64,000 nt of DNA, taken from Bacillus sp. FJAT-27445 (GTDB taxonomy: Bacteria > Bacillota > Bacilli > Bacillales > Cytobacillaceae). Made by a program: the position numbers and the translations under genes. Below, one piece after another: positions 53,329-62,620 of this stretch. Under the pieces are notes generated by a model. The model was not told the origin of the DNA, did no database searches, and saw only the letters and a program-made list of their open reading frames with translations. The stretch lies in assembly GCF_001510665.1 (NCBI RefSeq), contig NZ_LMTI01000002.1, positions 249,236-313,235 on the forward strand. Reading direction: 5' to 3'. Position 1 is the first letter of the stretch; every line of letters starts with the position of its first letter.

Positions 53329-53737
53329 ATAGGCACTCAGGGCATCGCCCGTATATTTCAAATTTATGGCCGGATACATCGTACCCCCTCAGGTCTTCAC
53401 CAAGCCCATCCATCGGGCAGGTGCCAAGCTCCTTGGTCTTCCCGCAATCCAGGCAAATAAAATGATGGTGATGTGATGTATGGGAACAGGTGAACCGGAA
53501 ATGCTTTTCACCCGAGAGGTCTGTTGTTTCCAAAATTCCCAATTCGGCAAACAAAGACAGGTTCCGATAAATGGTATCAAAACTAAGCCCGGGGTATTCC
53601 GCCTTCAGCTTTTCCAGGACTTCCTTCGCCGTTAAATATTTATCGCTGTCAGAAAACAGCTGGAGCATTTCTTCCCTTTTTCCCGTATACTTGTAGCCTT
53701 TTTCCTTTAAAAATTCCAGGGCTTCATTCACATTCAC
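53327..53737 (-). CDS. zur: Zinc uptake regulator Zur (Fur family)
   Basis: A 136-residue Fur-family repressor. The winged helix lies in the first 80 residues ([27 protein letters not shown]). Metal-site features are [12 protein letters not shown] and the second pair CPEC at the end, giving the structural zinc site of two CxxC motifs. The GTG start at 53737 is behind GGGGTG. It follows znuB by 12 bases, so the regulator is in the operon it probably controls. Confidence 0.92.
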   Translation of the reverse strand: MNVNEALEFLKEKGYKYTGKREEMLQLFSDSDKYLTAKEVLEKLKAEYPGLSFDTIYRNLSLFAELGILETTDLSGEKHFRFTCSHTSHHHHFICLDCGKTKELGTCPMDGLGEDLRGYDVSGHKFEIYGRCPECL

Positions 53738-53749
53738 GTTTCTTCACCC

Positions 53750-54601
53750 CTATGTTAAACTTTGCTTCTTACTAAAACCAGTTTTTTTATAAATGATTAC
53801 CACGATAAGAATAATGATTGCTAGGAGGACAATAGTCCCTCCCGGTGCCAAATCAAGGTAATAGGCTGCGAAAAGCCCTCCAATAACAGATAGTTCCCCA
53901 AAAGCCACGGATAAAAAGATTGCCTGCTTAAACCCCTTGGCTATCCTCATGCTCGCAGCTACCGGCAATGTCATCAAAGATGAGACCAAAAGAATGCCAA
54001 CTATTCGCATGGAAGCTGCGATGACAAGCGCTACCATTACGATAAAAATAAAATGGATGGCCTTCGCCGCTATTCCGGAGGCCTTTGCATGTTCCTCATC
54101 AAAGGAAAGCAAAAACAGTTCCTTATACAGCAGGATTACAACAATAATAACAAACAAACTAATTGCGGCGATAATCCAAACATCCGCCCTGCTAACGGCT
54201 GTTACACTGCCAAACAAATAACTGAAAAGATCCGCAGTGAATCCATCTGCAAGAGAAATGAAAATGACCCCTATGCCTATACCGCCCGATAGGATGATTG
54301 GAATAGCCAGCTCCTGGTAATGTTTATAAACTTCTCTAAGCTTTTCAATGAAGAGTGAACCTGCAACCGAAAAGGCCATTCCCATATAAAGGGGATTTAT
54401 CGAACCAGACATGCCTAGCTTTTTTTCAAGCAAAAGACTGGCAGCGATTCCTGACAGCGTCACATGGCTCAATGCATCGGCAATGAGAGATAGACGCCTT
54501 ACCACAATAAAAACGCCAAGAAGCGGGGCTATGACTCCAATGAGGGCTCCCGAGAGGAAGGCATTCTGCAGGAATTCATACCGAAGTATTCCACTTATCA
54601 T
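53750..54601 (-). CDS. znuB: Zinc ABC transporter permease ZnuB
   Basis: A 283-residue polytopic permease of the metal ABC-3 family with about eight helices, including RRLSLIADALSHVTLSG at the N-terminus and RIVGILLVSSLMTLPVAASMRIAKG. ATG overlaps the znuC stop. No zinc-binding lipoprotein (ZnuA/AdcA) is in the window. Confidence 0.92.
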   Translation of the reverse strand: MISGILRYEFLQNAFLSGALIGVIAPLLGVFIVVRRLSLIADALSHVTLSGIAASLLLEKKLGMSGSINPLYMGMAFSVAGSLFIEKLREVYKHYQELAIPIILSGGIGIGVIFISLADGFTADLFSYLFGSVTAVSRADVWIIAAISLFVIIVVILLYKELFLLSFDEEHAKASGIAAKAIHFIFIVMVALVIAASMRIVGILLVSSLMTLPVAASMRIAKGFKQAIFLSVAFGELSVIGGLFAAYYLDLAPGGTIVLLAIIILIVVIIYKKTGFSKKQSLT

Positions 54602-55371
54602 TTTCCCGCCTCCCCGTGATGATGGCTTAGAAGATGGACTTCATGCCCATACAAGCCGGACAGGCCTTTGTCGGCTAGTTTTTCGAATTCTCCCGCATCG
54701 CCATGAAAATGAAGATGCTTATTCAAACAGGCGACATGTGTCACCTTTTCCGAAATCGTCCCAATATCATGGGTTACTAGCAAAAGAGTTATACCCTGTT
54801 CTTTATTCAGAATTTCTAGCATGTGATAAAACGCTTCAACGCGCTGGGCATCAACGCCGACTGTCGGCTCGTCCAGGATAAGCAGTTCAGGCTGGCTTAC
54901 AAGGGCCCTAGCAATGAAAACGCGTTGTTGTTGGCCGCCCGAAAGCTCGCCAATATTTTTACCCGAGAATTCAGCCATGCCAACCGATTTCAGCGCATTC
55001 CGTACTTTCACTTTATCACTCGCTCGCATAAAACGAAACAGGCCTATTTTTCTTGTCAGGCCGCTTGACACAACCTCCTCAACGGTGGCTGGAAAACCTG
55101 AATTAAAAGAGTTGGCTTTTTGGGAGACGTAACCTATTTTATCCCAATCCGAAAAGGTGGAAATAGGCTTGCCGAAAAGGCGGATTTCTCCCGCTTGCGG
55201 GCTGAGGAGCCCAAGAATCAGTTTTAGGAGGGTCGACTTTCCTGACCCGTTTGGACCAACTATACCAAGGAAAGCTCCTTTTGGGACAATTAAATTAATA
55301 TCCTCAAGTACCCTTTCCCTTTCGTATTGGTAAGAGAGCCCGTTTATATTAATAACCGGCACATTAGCCAT
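54598..55371 (-). CDS. znuC: Zinc ABC transporter ATPase ZnuC
   Basis: A 257-residue metal-transport ATPase with Walker A VGPNGSGKST, signature [18 protein letters not shown] and Walker B LLILDEPTVGVD. The C-terminus is His-rich (LLSHHHGEAGK), common in zinc ATPases. First gene of znuC-znuB-zur, with a candidate Zur box upstream. Confidence 0.93.
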   Translation of the reverse strand: MANVPVININGLSYQYERERVLEDINLIVPKGAFLGIVGPNGSGKSTLLKLILGLLSPQAGEIRLFGKPISTFSDWDKIGYVSQKANSFNSGFPATVEEVVSSGLTRKIGLFRFMRASDKVKVRNALKSVGMAEFSGKNIGELSGGQQQRVFIARALVSQPELLILDEPTVGVDAQRVEAFYHMLEILNKEQGITLLLVTHDIGTISEKVTHVACLNKHLHFHGDAGEFEKLADKGLSGLYGHEVHLLSHHHGEAGK

Positions 55372-55395
55372 ACAATCACCTTAATTACTTAATTA

Positions 55396-55413
55396 TAAGA
55401 ATCATTCCGATTT
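55396..55413 (-). promoter_or_regulatory. Candidate Zur box upstream of znuC
   Basis: Minus-strand AAATCGGAATGATTCTTA has the perfect dyad GAAT-G-ATTC and resembles the B. subtilis Zur consensus TCGTAATnATTACGA in part. It lies about 30 bases before the znuC start, where a repressor would block transcription. Confidence 0.6.
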
Positions 55414-55543
55414 ACGTTATGTAGTATAACGCAGTTAGTGGCGAATGTAAAGGCGCCTGGTCGATAACAACTCAGTTCAGCCCATTAATTTTTTGCACTG
55501 TTTCGGATTTTGATACATACATTAGGATGGGGAGTGATTAATA

Positions 55544-55798
55544 GTGAAGATTTTTGAAAACATAATCAACCATAAAATTAATACAATTACGGCAGATGAA
55601 CTTCTAAATTATGCCGCGGAATTCAGCATATCCATTAATCGCAGCCAAGCGGGCAAAATTGCCGAATACTTACGTGGTAAACAGGTTAACATTTTTGACA
55701 GTGCCCAAAGGGTAGCAATCATTAAAGAAATAGCAAAAATTGCAGGGCCCGAAACCGCCAAGGAAGTAAACAAGCTATTTCTAAAATTTACAAATTAA
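55544..55798 (+). CDS. yqfT: DUF2624 family protein YqfT
   Basis: An 84-residue helical protein of the DUF2624/YqfT family: ADELLNYAAEFSISINRSQAGKIAEYLRGK is the conserved part. GTG start at 55544, nine bases after GGGGAG. Function unknown. Convergent with nfo. Confidence 0.88.
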   Translation: MKIFENIINHKINTITADELLNYAAEFSISINRSQAGKIAEYLRGKQVNIFDSAQRVAIIKEIAKIAGPETAKEVNKLFLKFTN

Positions 55799-55827
55799 TT
55801 AGCTCTGCAACGAACGATTTTCCTCTC

Positions 55828-55876
55828 AAAAAAAGCCTCCCAAATGCGCACTTAACGCAAGAAGGAGGCTCTTTTA
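55828..55876. terminator. Bidirectional terminator between yqfT and nfo
   Basis: Stem AAAAGCCTCC / GGAGGCTCTTTT around a loop that itself holds TGCG / CGCA. Convergent genes end here. Confidence 0.8.
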
Positions 55877-55904
55877 TTCTTATGGATAGCCGGCTGAGAA
55901 ACCT

Positions 55905-56798
55905 TTATACAGGGGCAACCAGTCCTTTTAGGCTGGGATCGAATACTTTGTTCCGAAGCATTTCAATTTCGTGCTTATAAGGGGGTTTCTGGCTTTTTTT
56001 GTCCTCCCCTACATAAGGGGTCTCAAGGATTTTTGGTACATGTGATAGCTGGGGATGATGAACGATATAGCTTAGGGCATTAAAGCCAATATGGCCATAA
56101 CCAATATTTTCGTGACGGTCCTTTCTCATCCCGACAGCATTTTTGCTATCATTGATATGCAGTACCTTCAGCCTGTCGATTCCGATGATTTTATCGAACT
56201 CTTCGAGGACTCCATCAAAATCGTTTACAATATCATAGCCTGCATCATGTATATGGCAAGTATCAAAGCATATAGAAAGCTGGTCGCTGTTGGTGACACC
56301 GTCGATTATCATCGCTAGCTCCTCGAAGGATTTTCCGCATTCTGAACCTTTTCCTGCCATTGTTTCCAGGGCAACCTGGAGGTTTTCCTTTCCGGTCAGC
56401 ACTTCGTTCAGCCCTTCGACAATTTTTCTAATGCCTTCTTCCGTACCGGCGCCAACATGGGCACCTGGATGCAGGACAATTTGCGTTGCGCCTATCGCTT
56501 CCGTACGTTCAATTTCAGAGCGTAAAAAACTGACTCCTAATTCGAAGGTTGCAGGATTCACCGTATTACCAATATTGATAATATATGGTGCGTGGACGAC
56601 GATATCGCCTATCCCGTTCTCTTCCATGTGCCTCCTGCCCGCCTCAATGTTCAGGTCTTCAATTTTTTTTCTTCTGGTATTTTGTGGTGCACCTGTATAA
56701 ATCATAAACGTATTCGAACCATAAGATACGGCTTCCTTACTGGCTGCGAGCAGCATATCTTTTCCGCTCATCGATACGTGAGAGCCAATTTTCAACAT
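55905..56798 (-). CDS. nfo: Endonuclease IV
   Basis: An AP endonuclease that cuts DNA at abasic sites, a three-zinc TIM barrel of 297 residues. Metal-ligand motifs include [43 protein letters not shown] and HINDSKN. Start ATG 56798 ([10 protein letters not shown]) after GGAG. The frame continues ten codons upstream. It follows cshB, 39 bases away. Confidence 0.95.
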   Translation of the reverse strand: MLKIGSHVSMSGKDMLLAASKEAVSYGSNTFMIYTGAPQNTRRKKIEDLNIEAGRRHMEENGIGDIVVHAPYIINIGNTVNPATFELGVSFLRSEIERTEAIGATQIVLHPGAHVGAGTEEGIRKIVEGLNEVLTGKENLQVALETMAGKGSECGKSFEELAMIIDGVTNSDQLSICFDTCHIHDAGYDIVNDFDGVLEEFDKIIGIDRLKVLHINDSKNAVGMRKDRHENIGYGHIGFNALSYIVHHPQLSHVPKILETPYVGEDKKSQKPPYKHEIEMLRNKVFDPSLKGLVAPV

Positions 56799-56837
56799 AT
56801 TCCCCATCTCCTTCCGGCAGGAATCCAAACCCTTGCC

Positions 56838-58151
56838 CTACTTTTTCCTATTCAGCCTGCTTTGCCTTTTCTTTACTTTGGCAATTTCGGCATTGATCTT
56901 TTTCTTATAGCCCGGCTTCACCTTACGAGGAGATTTCACCATTGATTTTGCTATTTTGTCAGTTTGGTCCTCGGTTTTCTTTCTCGTTTTCCGCTTGTTT
57001 CTTTCCCCGATTTCAACAAGGCCATCCTTGCCAAAATCAACATGGTTAAAGGTGATGCCCATTTTTTCAAGCTTGTTTAGAGCATCTTCATCCGAAGCTT
57101 CATATACGGTTAACGCGATACCTGAAAATCCTGCCCTGGCAGTTCTGCCAACGCGATGAATATAGAAATCCAAATCACTCGGCAATTCGTAGTTGATGAC
57201 ATGGCTGACACCTTCGATATCAATTCCCCTGGCAGCTAGGTCTGTTGCGACAATATATTGATATTCTAAATCCTGAATTTGCTTCATCATTTTTTTTCGT
57301 TCTCGCGGATTAAGGTTCCCGTGAACCCTTCCAACCTTTAGCCCCTTCCCGATTAGGAAGTCGGCGACCTCATCAGCCATTTTTTTTGTATTTGTAAATA
57401 CGATTGCCAGGTAAGGGTTAAAGGCGCCCAGCACGTTATAGACAATTTCCTTCTTATTTTTATGCCTAGAAGGAAGTATCAAGTGTTCCAGATTATCAGC
57501 TGCTTTTTTCTTTGGTTCAATATGGATATATTTTGGGTTTTCCATATATTTTTTTAAAAAGGGCTTTAGCTTTTCAGGGATGGTTGCAGAGAAAACCAGC
57601 ATTTGAAGCTTCTCCGGCATTCTCGAAGCAATTTTATCAACATCCTCCAGGAAACCCATGTCGAGCATTAAATCGGCTTCATCGATAACGAGCGTCCTGG
57701 CATTGTGGACGAATAACGCCTGCTCCTGAACCAGGTCGTTGATTCTGGATGGAGTTCCAACGACAATATGCGGCTGGACCTTCAGCTTCTCGATTGTTTT
57801 TTGTTTATCCGTTCCGCCAATATAATTCCGCACTCTAATTTCCTCAGGGCCGTCATAGTGTTCAACAGCCTTTACAAACTGTTGATATATCTGCCCTGCG
57901 AGCTCCCTGGTTGGCGCAGTAATCACTGCTTGCACTTCCTGCCTGCCTGGGTCGAGCTTTTCAAGGATTGGCAGAAGATAGGAATGGGTTTTTCCTGTTC
58001 CCGTCCTGGATTGTCCAATTGCACTATCCCCTTTTAACGCAGCGGGAATCATTTGTTCCTGTATTTCCGTCGGCTTTTTGAAGCCCATTGAGTCTACTGC
58101 CTCTATCAAAAATGGTTTAAGCCTAAATCGTTCGAATTGGTTTTCGTTCAT
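56838..58151 (-). CDS. cshB: DEAD-box RNA helicase CshB
   Basis: A 437-residue cold-shock RNA helicase: Q-motif (GFKKPTEIQEQMIP), Walker A QSRTGTGKT, DEAD box VIDEADLML, SAT motif, and HRVGRTARAG in the second domain. The C-terminal tail is Lys/Arg-rich (KPGYKKKINAEIAKVKKRQ). Start ATG 58151 with AGGAG. The frame opens five codons earlier. Confidence 0.95.
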   Translation of the reverse strand: MNENQFERFRLKPFLIEAVDSMGFKKPTEIQEQMIPAALKGDSAIGQSRTGTGKTHSYLLPILEKLDPGRQEVQAVITAPTRELAGQIYQQFVKAVEHYDGPEEIRVRNYIGGTDKQKTIEKLKVQPHIVVGTPSRINDLVQEQALFVHNARTLVIDEADLMLDMGFLEDVDKIASRMPEKLQMLVFSATIPEKLKPFLKKYMENPKYIHIEPKKKAADNLEHLILPSRHKNKKEIVYNVLGAFNPYLAIVFTNTKKMADEVADFLIGKGLKVGRVHGNLNPRERKKMMKQIQDLEYQYIVATDLAARGIDIEGVSHVINYELPSDLDFYIHRVGRTARAGFSGIALTVYEASDEDALNKLEKMGITFNHVDFGKDGLVEIGERNKRKTRKKTEDQTDKIAKSMVKSPRKVKPGYKKKINAEIAKVKKRQSRLNRKK

Positions 58152-58364
58152 CTTATTGCTCCTCATGTTCTATTATGGAACATACTTATTATCCATCCTG
58201 TAATTATAGTAAAGTTTGGGCGAAATCTCCACCCGTAATCCTCTATTTTCATCATTCACTATTTTTATGGATTTCATCACCCTTTTTTCGATTATCAGCT
58301 TTCTTAACATTATTGGAAAAGATGCATATTTTAAAAAGAGGATATTATTTGAAAGGAGACAAAA

Positions 58365-58991
58365 ATGATGCCACCTATGCCGCAAATGCGGAGGCAAGGG
58401 GGATTCGGGCGCAATCCTATGGGGGGGCCATTTGGCAGGCAAGCAGGCTTTCAAGGTCCGCCCCGCTCCCCTTTTATGGGCCAGATGAATCCAATGCAAA
58501 GGCAGCCATCAAGAGGGGGAGGCCTTCTAGCACGGCTTTTTGGAAAATCCCCCCAAGGGCAAGCCGTTGCCGGCCGCGGAGTCGCAGCTGGAACTGGAGG
58601 AACGGGAGCCGGCTCCATCCTGCAAACGCTTGGCAATCCGGATGCAATTAACACGTTTCTTGCCAACACCCAAAATGTTTTGAATACTGCTCAGCAATTC
58701 GGTCCATTAATTGAACAGTACGGACCGCTTTTCAGAAACCTGCCAGCCATGTGGAAGCTTTACCGGGGACTTAAAAACTCCGATGATAAAAACGAAACGC
58801 AAACAAAAGAAAGTTCTGGCAAGGAGAAACCTATCGGCAGCTCGGCGACTGGACCCAAAAACCGTCCCCCAGCAAAAATTGAAGGTGCCCGAAAAAAGGT
58901 TGCTGATGAGGAAGACTCACCCCCGTCCAAATCACATTCGGAAAATATTGAAGAATCTCGGGGTGTCTCAAGGCCCAAGCTCTTTTTTTAA
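58365..58991 (+). CDS. yqfQ: YqfQ/VrrA-type protein
   Basis: A 208-residue protein: a Pro/Gly/Met/Arg-rich N-terminus (MMPPMPQMRRQGGFGR, GQMNPMQRQPSRGGG), then a conserved helical core (NTFLANTQNVLNTAQQFGPLIEQYGPLFRNLPAMWKLYRGL), then a polar tail. This is the YqfQ family, related to B. anthracis VrrA, which has variable repeats. Probably a spore or envelope protein. GGAG before the ATG. Divergent from cshB. Confidence 0.88.
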   Translation: MMPPMPQMRRQGGFGRNPMGGPFGRQAGFQGPPRSPFMGQMNPMQRQPSRGGGLLARLFGKSPQGQAVAGRGVAAGTGGTGAGSILQTLGNPDAINTFLANTQNVLNTAQQFGPLIEQYGPLFRNLPAMWKLYRGLKNSDDKNETQTKESSGKEKPIGSSATGPKNRPPAKIEGARKKVADEEDSPPSKSHSENIEESRGVSRPKLFF

Positions 58992-59121
58992 CAAAGCCAT
59001 TCGGGTGCCGCTCGCGGCACCCTTTACTGTTCCCCTGTGAGATAATACACTTTGAAGTATTCTTTCAAGTCCTATATACTATATACATAACGTTTATGTC
59101 TGATCTTTATAGGAGGCTGTT

Positions 59122-60078
59122 ATGAAAGTCATTAAAATTTCACCGCGCGGCTATTGCTATGGCGTAGTAGACGCAATGGTCATTGCCAGGAACGCCGCCT
59201 TAGATAAATCATTGCCCCGCCCTATCTACATTCTTGGAATGATCGTTCATAATAAACATGTGACTGATGCGTTTGCCGAGGAGGGGATTATAACCCTAGA
59301 CGGGAATAACAGAAGGGAAATCCTCGAAAAGGTTGATAAGGGAACGGTTATTTTCACCGCTCATGGCATCTCGCCGGAAGTTCGAAGCCTTGCAAAAGAA
59401 AAGGGACTGGTAACGCTGGATGCAACATGCCCGGATGTCACCAAGACCCATGAATTAATCCGTGAGAAAGAAGCGGAAGGATTCAAAGTCATCTATATCG
59501 GTAAAAAAGGCCACCCTGAACCTGAGGGCGCGGTTGGCGTAGCTGCACCGGGGACGGTCTTTTTAGTTGAAACCGCCGCGGACGTCGATGCCCTGGAAAT
59601 TAAGCATGATAAAATCACCGTGACGAATCAGACGACGATGAGCCAATGGGATGTATCCGACATTATGAAAAGGGTTAAAGAAAAATATCCTCATGCGGAA
59701 GTGCATAAAGAAATTTGCATGGCTACACAAGTAAGGCAGGAAGCCGTAGCGGAGCAGGCTGGAGAAGCTGACGTATTGATTGTCGTCGGAGATCCTAAGA
59801 GCAATAACTCCAACAGGCTTGCACAGGTCTCCGAAGAAATTGCCGGAACAAAAGCCTATCGAATAGCCGATATCTCCGAGCTGGACCTTGATTGGCTGAA
59901 AGGTGCTTCGACCGTTGCTGTTACAGCAGGAGCCTCGACACCGACCCCTATTACAAAAGAGGTTATTGCCTTCCTGGAGCAGTATGATCCAGCGATTCCG
60001 GATACATGGGATAGGACAAAAAATGTTCCGCTCTCAAAAATCCTTCCGAAAGTGAAAAAACCGGAAGTACAACTTTAA
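59122..60078 (+). CDS. ispH: 4-Hydroxy-3-methylbut-2-enyl diphosphate reductase
   Basis: Last step of the MEP pathway, reducing HMBPP to IPP and DMAPP with a 4Fe-4S cluster. The 318 residues carry the three cluster cysteines: Cys12 in RGYCYGVV, one in LDATCPDV and one in [16 protein letters not shown] and [10 protein letters not shown] are also conserved. AGGAGG before the ATG. Isolated transcription unit with a terminator. Confidence 0.96.
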   Translation: MKVIKISPRGYCYGVVDAMVIARNAALDKSLPRPIYILGMIVHNKHVTDAFAEEGIITLDGNNRREILEKVDKGTVIFTAHGISPEVRSLAKEKGLVTLDATCPDVTKTHELIREKEAEGFKVIYIGKKGHPEPEGAVGVAAPGTVFLVETAADVDALEIKHDKITVTNQTTMSQWDVSDIMKRVKEKYPHAEVHKEICMATQVRQEAVAEQAGEADVLIVVGDPKSNNSNRLAQVSEEIAGTKAYRIADISELDLDWLKGASTVAVTAGASTPTPITKEVIAFLEQYDPAIPDTWDRTKNVPLSKILPKVKKPEVQL

Positions 60079-60095
60079 GCAATTGTTCCGATATG

Positions 60096-60128
60096 AAAAA
60101 CCGGCTGAGGGGTCAGCCGGTTTTTTTT
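60096..60128 (+). terminator. Terminator of ispH
   Basis: Stem AAACCGGCTGA / TCAGCCGGTTT with a four-base loop. T-run on both strands, so it also serves yqfO. Confidence 0.88.
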
Positions 60129-60134
60129 GTATCT

Positions 60135-61250
60135 TTAGATAACCTGGAATGGATCGGTGTCTATTTCTGAAGCGAGGATTTCCGCATCGTATCCAGCATC
60201 TCGGCACATTTCTGCTAAAATTGAAGCAAGGCCCTTTTTCATAATTTTTTCGACATTGTGGCCTGGATCGACAATATTCAAGCCCAGCATCAGAGCATCT
60301 TGTGCCACGTGATAATAAATATCGCCTGTTACGTACACATCCGCCCCATTGAATTTTGCTGGGGAAAAATACTTATTTCCGTCACCGCCAACAACCGCGA
60401 CTTTTTTGACCTGAACATCAAGATTGCCGACAACGCGGACAGCTTCAACCCCTAAATCAGCTTTCACTTTTTTTGCGAACTCCCTAAGAGTCATCTCTTC
60501 TATCGATCCAATTCTACCCAGTCCAAGCGTTTCCCCTTTGTTGTCCAGCGGATAAATGTCATAGGCGGGCTCCTCGTATGGATGTACCTTCAGCATGGCT
60601 GTTATAGCCCTTTTGACAAGCCGTTCAGGCAAGATTGTTTCTATTCTTGCCTCTTGAACCGCCTCAAGGCTGCCCTGGCGCCTGATAAATGGATTTGCGG
60701 CCTCACCGGGAAGGAATCTGCCAGTACCTTCCGAGGTATAGGAACAGTGGCTATAATCGCCTATTGCACCCGCGCCGGCATGTCCCAATGCTTCCCTCAC
60801 TTTATCCGCTTGTTCATGTGGGACAAAAACCACTATTTTTTTAAACCGTTCTTCGTATGTAGGCACTAAAACTTCTGTATTCTCCAGCCCCAGGGCTGAA
60901 GCAAGCATATCATTGACCCCGCCATTTGCTACATCAAGGTTCGTATGCGCGGCATAAACAGAAATATCATGTTTTATTAATTTTTCAATAATGCGGCCTT
61001 GCGGGGTATCGGTTGCAAGCTTTGCAAGTGGCCTGTAGATTGGGGGATGATGGGCGATAATGAGCTGTATACCTTTCTCAATCGCTTCATCCACGACTTC
61101 CTCAACCAAATCGAGAGCGATCAAGATCTTCTCAACCGGCCTGTTCAGCTGGCCGATTTGAAGGCCAACCCTATCCCCTTCCATTGCATATTCCTTCGGT
61201 GAAAAAGATTCCAGCAGGCGAATCAATTCGTGGCCGTTTATTTTTTTCAT
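60135..61250 (-). CDS. yqfO: Nif3-like dinuclear metal centre protein YqfO
   Basis: A 371-residue Nif3-family protein with the middle PII-like insert. Metal ligands are in IAHHPPIY, AAHTNLDVANGGVND and DPGHNVEK. Cellular role still debated; a GTP cyclohydrolase 1 type 2-like fold is known. The ATG overlaps the trmK stop (ATGA), forming the conserved trmK-yqfO pair. Confidence 0.93.
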   Translation of the reverse strand: MKKINGHELIRLLESFSPKEYAMEGDRVGLQIGQLNRPVEKILIALDLVEEVVDEAIEKGIQLIIAHHPPIYRPLAKLATDTPQGRIIEKLIKHDISVYAAHTNLDVANGGVNDMLASALGLENTEVLVPTYEERFKKIVVFVPHEQADKVREALGHAGAGAIGDYSHCSYTSEGTGRFLPGEAANPFIRRQGSLEAVQEARIETILPERLVKRAITAMLKVHPYEEPAYDIYPLDNKGETLGLGRIGSIEEMTLREFAKKVKADLGVEAVRVVGNLDVQVKKVAVVGGDGNKYFSPAKFNGADVYVTGDIYYHVAQDALMLGLNIVDPGHNVEKIMKKGLASILAEMCRDAGYDAEILASEIDTDPFQVI

Positions 61251-61957
61251 TTCTCGAATACCTCCTCCACAAGCTGTATTTTTTCACGCAGCTCTTTCCT
61301 TTTCATCTCGACTTCAAGTGATTCCTGTGCCTTTTCCAGCTGAGCCTGGACGCGTTGCCAGTTCTCTTTTTCCAAAGTCCATTTTTTATTAAAGACAGTT
61401 CCTTTATCCTCCAATAAAAACGGCCCGAATAATAACCCTTTTTCCAAACCATTCTTGTAAGGCTTATCTGGATTCCCCTTTTCCGCAACGAGGACTTCAT
61501 ATATTTTTCCGTCTTCCTCAAGGATTGCCTCATCGATTAGCTCCCAGCCATTCTTGTACAGCCATTCCCTGACGGAGATTGCGCTAACGTTGGGCTGAAG
61601 GATTAGCCTGTCAACATAGCCTAGCTTCTCCTTCCCGGCTTCAAGGATTTCTGCAATCAAAGTCCCACCCATACCTGCTATTGTTATACAGTCTGCATCG
61701 CCGGGGTTAATGACTTCAAGGCCATTTCCCATCCTTACTTTAATGAGGTCTTGCAGCCCTTCGTTTTGCACCTGTTTCTTAGCGGACAGGAAAGGCCCCT
61801 CGACGACTTCTCCTGCAACCGCGAAAGAAATCAATTCTTTTTTTGCAAGGTAGCAGGGAAGGTATGCATGGTCAGAGCCGATATCAGCAAGCTTTGCGCC
61901 TTTCGGGACAAAGGAGGCAACTGCGGCAAGCCTTTTTGATAATTGCTGAGCATTCAA
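61247..61957 (-). CDS. trmK: tRNA (adenine(22)-N1)-methyltransferase
   Basis: Methylates A22 of bacterial tRNAs. SAM-binding motif ADIGSDHAYLP near residue 20, then ITIAGMGGTLI, in a class I methyltransferase. A C-terminal coiled coil is rich in Glu/Lys. About 236 residues. Start is uncertain: I prefer the TTG at 61957 (NAQQLSKRL), with GGTG four to eight bases before. GTG codons at 61966 and 61969 also fit. It sits between cccA and yqfO, as usual. Confidence 0.91.
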   Translation of the reverse strand: MNAQQLSKRLAAVASFVPKGAKLADIGSDHAYLPCYLAKKELISFAVAGEVVEGPFLSAKKQVQNEGLQDLIKVRMGNGLEVINPGDADCITIAGMGGTLIAEILEAGKEKLGYVDRLILQPNVSAISVREWLYKNGWELIDEAILEEDGKIYEVLVAEKGNPDKPYKNGLEKGLLFGPFLLEDKGTVFNKKWTLEKENWQRVQAQLEKAQESLEVEMKRKELREKIQLVEEVFEK

Positions 61958-61999
61958 GTTACGCACCACATTTCAGATTACTTTTTCTCCTACAAGTAT

Positions 62000-62066
62000 A
62001 AAAAAAGTCCTTCACATATGCAAAGGACAAAAAAATGACAGAGCTGCCACTCGACTGGCAGCCCTT
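62000..62066 (-). terminator. Double terminator after cccA
   Basis: Two hairpins on the minus strand: GCTGCCA / TGGCAGC at 62043-62062, then GTCCTT / AAGGAC (62006-62028) followed by a T-run. Confidence 0.75.
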
Positions 62067-62075
62067 CAAATTAAT

Positions 62076-62438
62076 TTATTTCTTATCCGCCAGCCATTTG
62101 GCCAGTGCGTCTGCTTCTGCTCCCTTAGCAAGACCTGGTGGCATAGTGCCTTTACCATTAAGGATGATGTCTTTGATTTGGGATTCATCCAATCTTGCAC
62201 CGACATCACTTAATTTTGGTCCTCCGCCCCCCTGAAGCTGATCGCCGTGGCATGCAATGCAGCCCTTATCTTTGTAGAGATCTTCAGGCTTCGCGGCCAC
62301 CTCAGTCTTTTCGCCGCCTTCCTTATCGCCTTTGGCAACTTCCTTCATGTCGCCTAGCCCTTTGAAGGAAAGCAAGAACATTAACCCGATACCCATCACC
62401 ATAATTAAAATAAATGGAACTATTGGATTGCGATTCAT
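62076..62438 (-). CDS. cccA: Cytochrome c-550, membrane-anchored
   Basis: A 120-residue cytochrome with one N-terminal anchor helix (VPFILIMVMGIGLMFLLS), a charged linker and a haem c domain with CIACH at 60-64 and the Met ligand in TMPPGL. Shuttles electrons between bc complex and oxidase. Next to trmK, as in B. subtilis, where sigA follows further on. Confidence 0.93.
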   Translation of the reverse strand: MNRNPIVPFILIMVMGIGLMFLLSFKGLGDMKEVAKGDKEGGEKTEVAAKPEDLYKDKGCIACHGDQLQGGGGPKLSDVGARLDESQIKDIILNGKGTMPPGLAKGAEADALAKWLADKK

Positions 62439-62560
62439 GTAATACCCCTCCCTTATGTACGAACAATGTGTGTACTATACAAACAACTACTATTTTAGCT
62501 GATTTCCGTCAGAAGGAAAAGCATTAAGTTACTTTTGTCACTTTTAAATGATAGAGTTCC

Positions 62561-62595
62561 AAAAGGCTGGCCCGAAGATTGGCCGGCCAGCCTTT
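62561..62595 (-). terminator. Terminator of the acyl-CoA dehydrogenase gene
   Basis: Stem AAAGGCTGGCC / GGCCAGCCTTT around a loop of about 13 bases, followed by T-rich sequence on the minus strand. Confidence 0.75.
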
Positions 62596-62620
62596 ATTGC
62601 ACTCAACTATTGCTGTCCCT

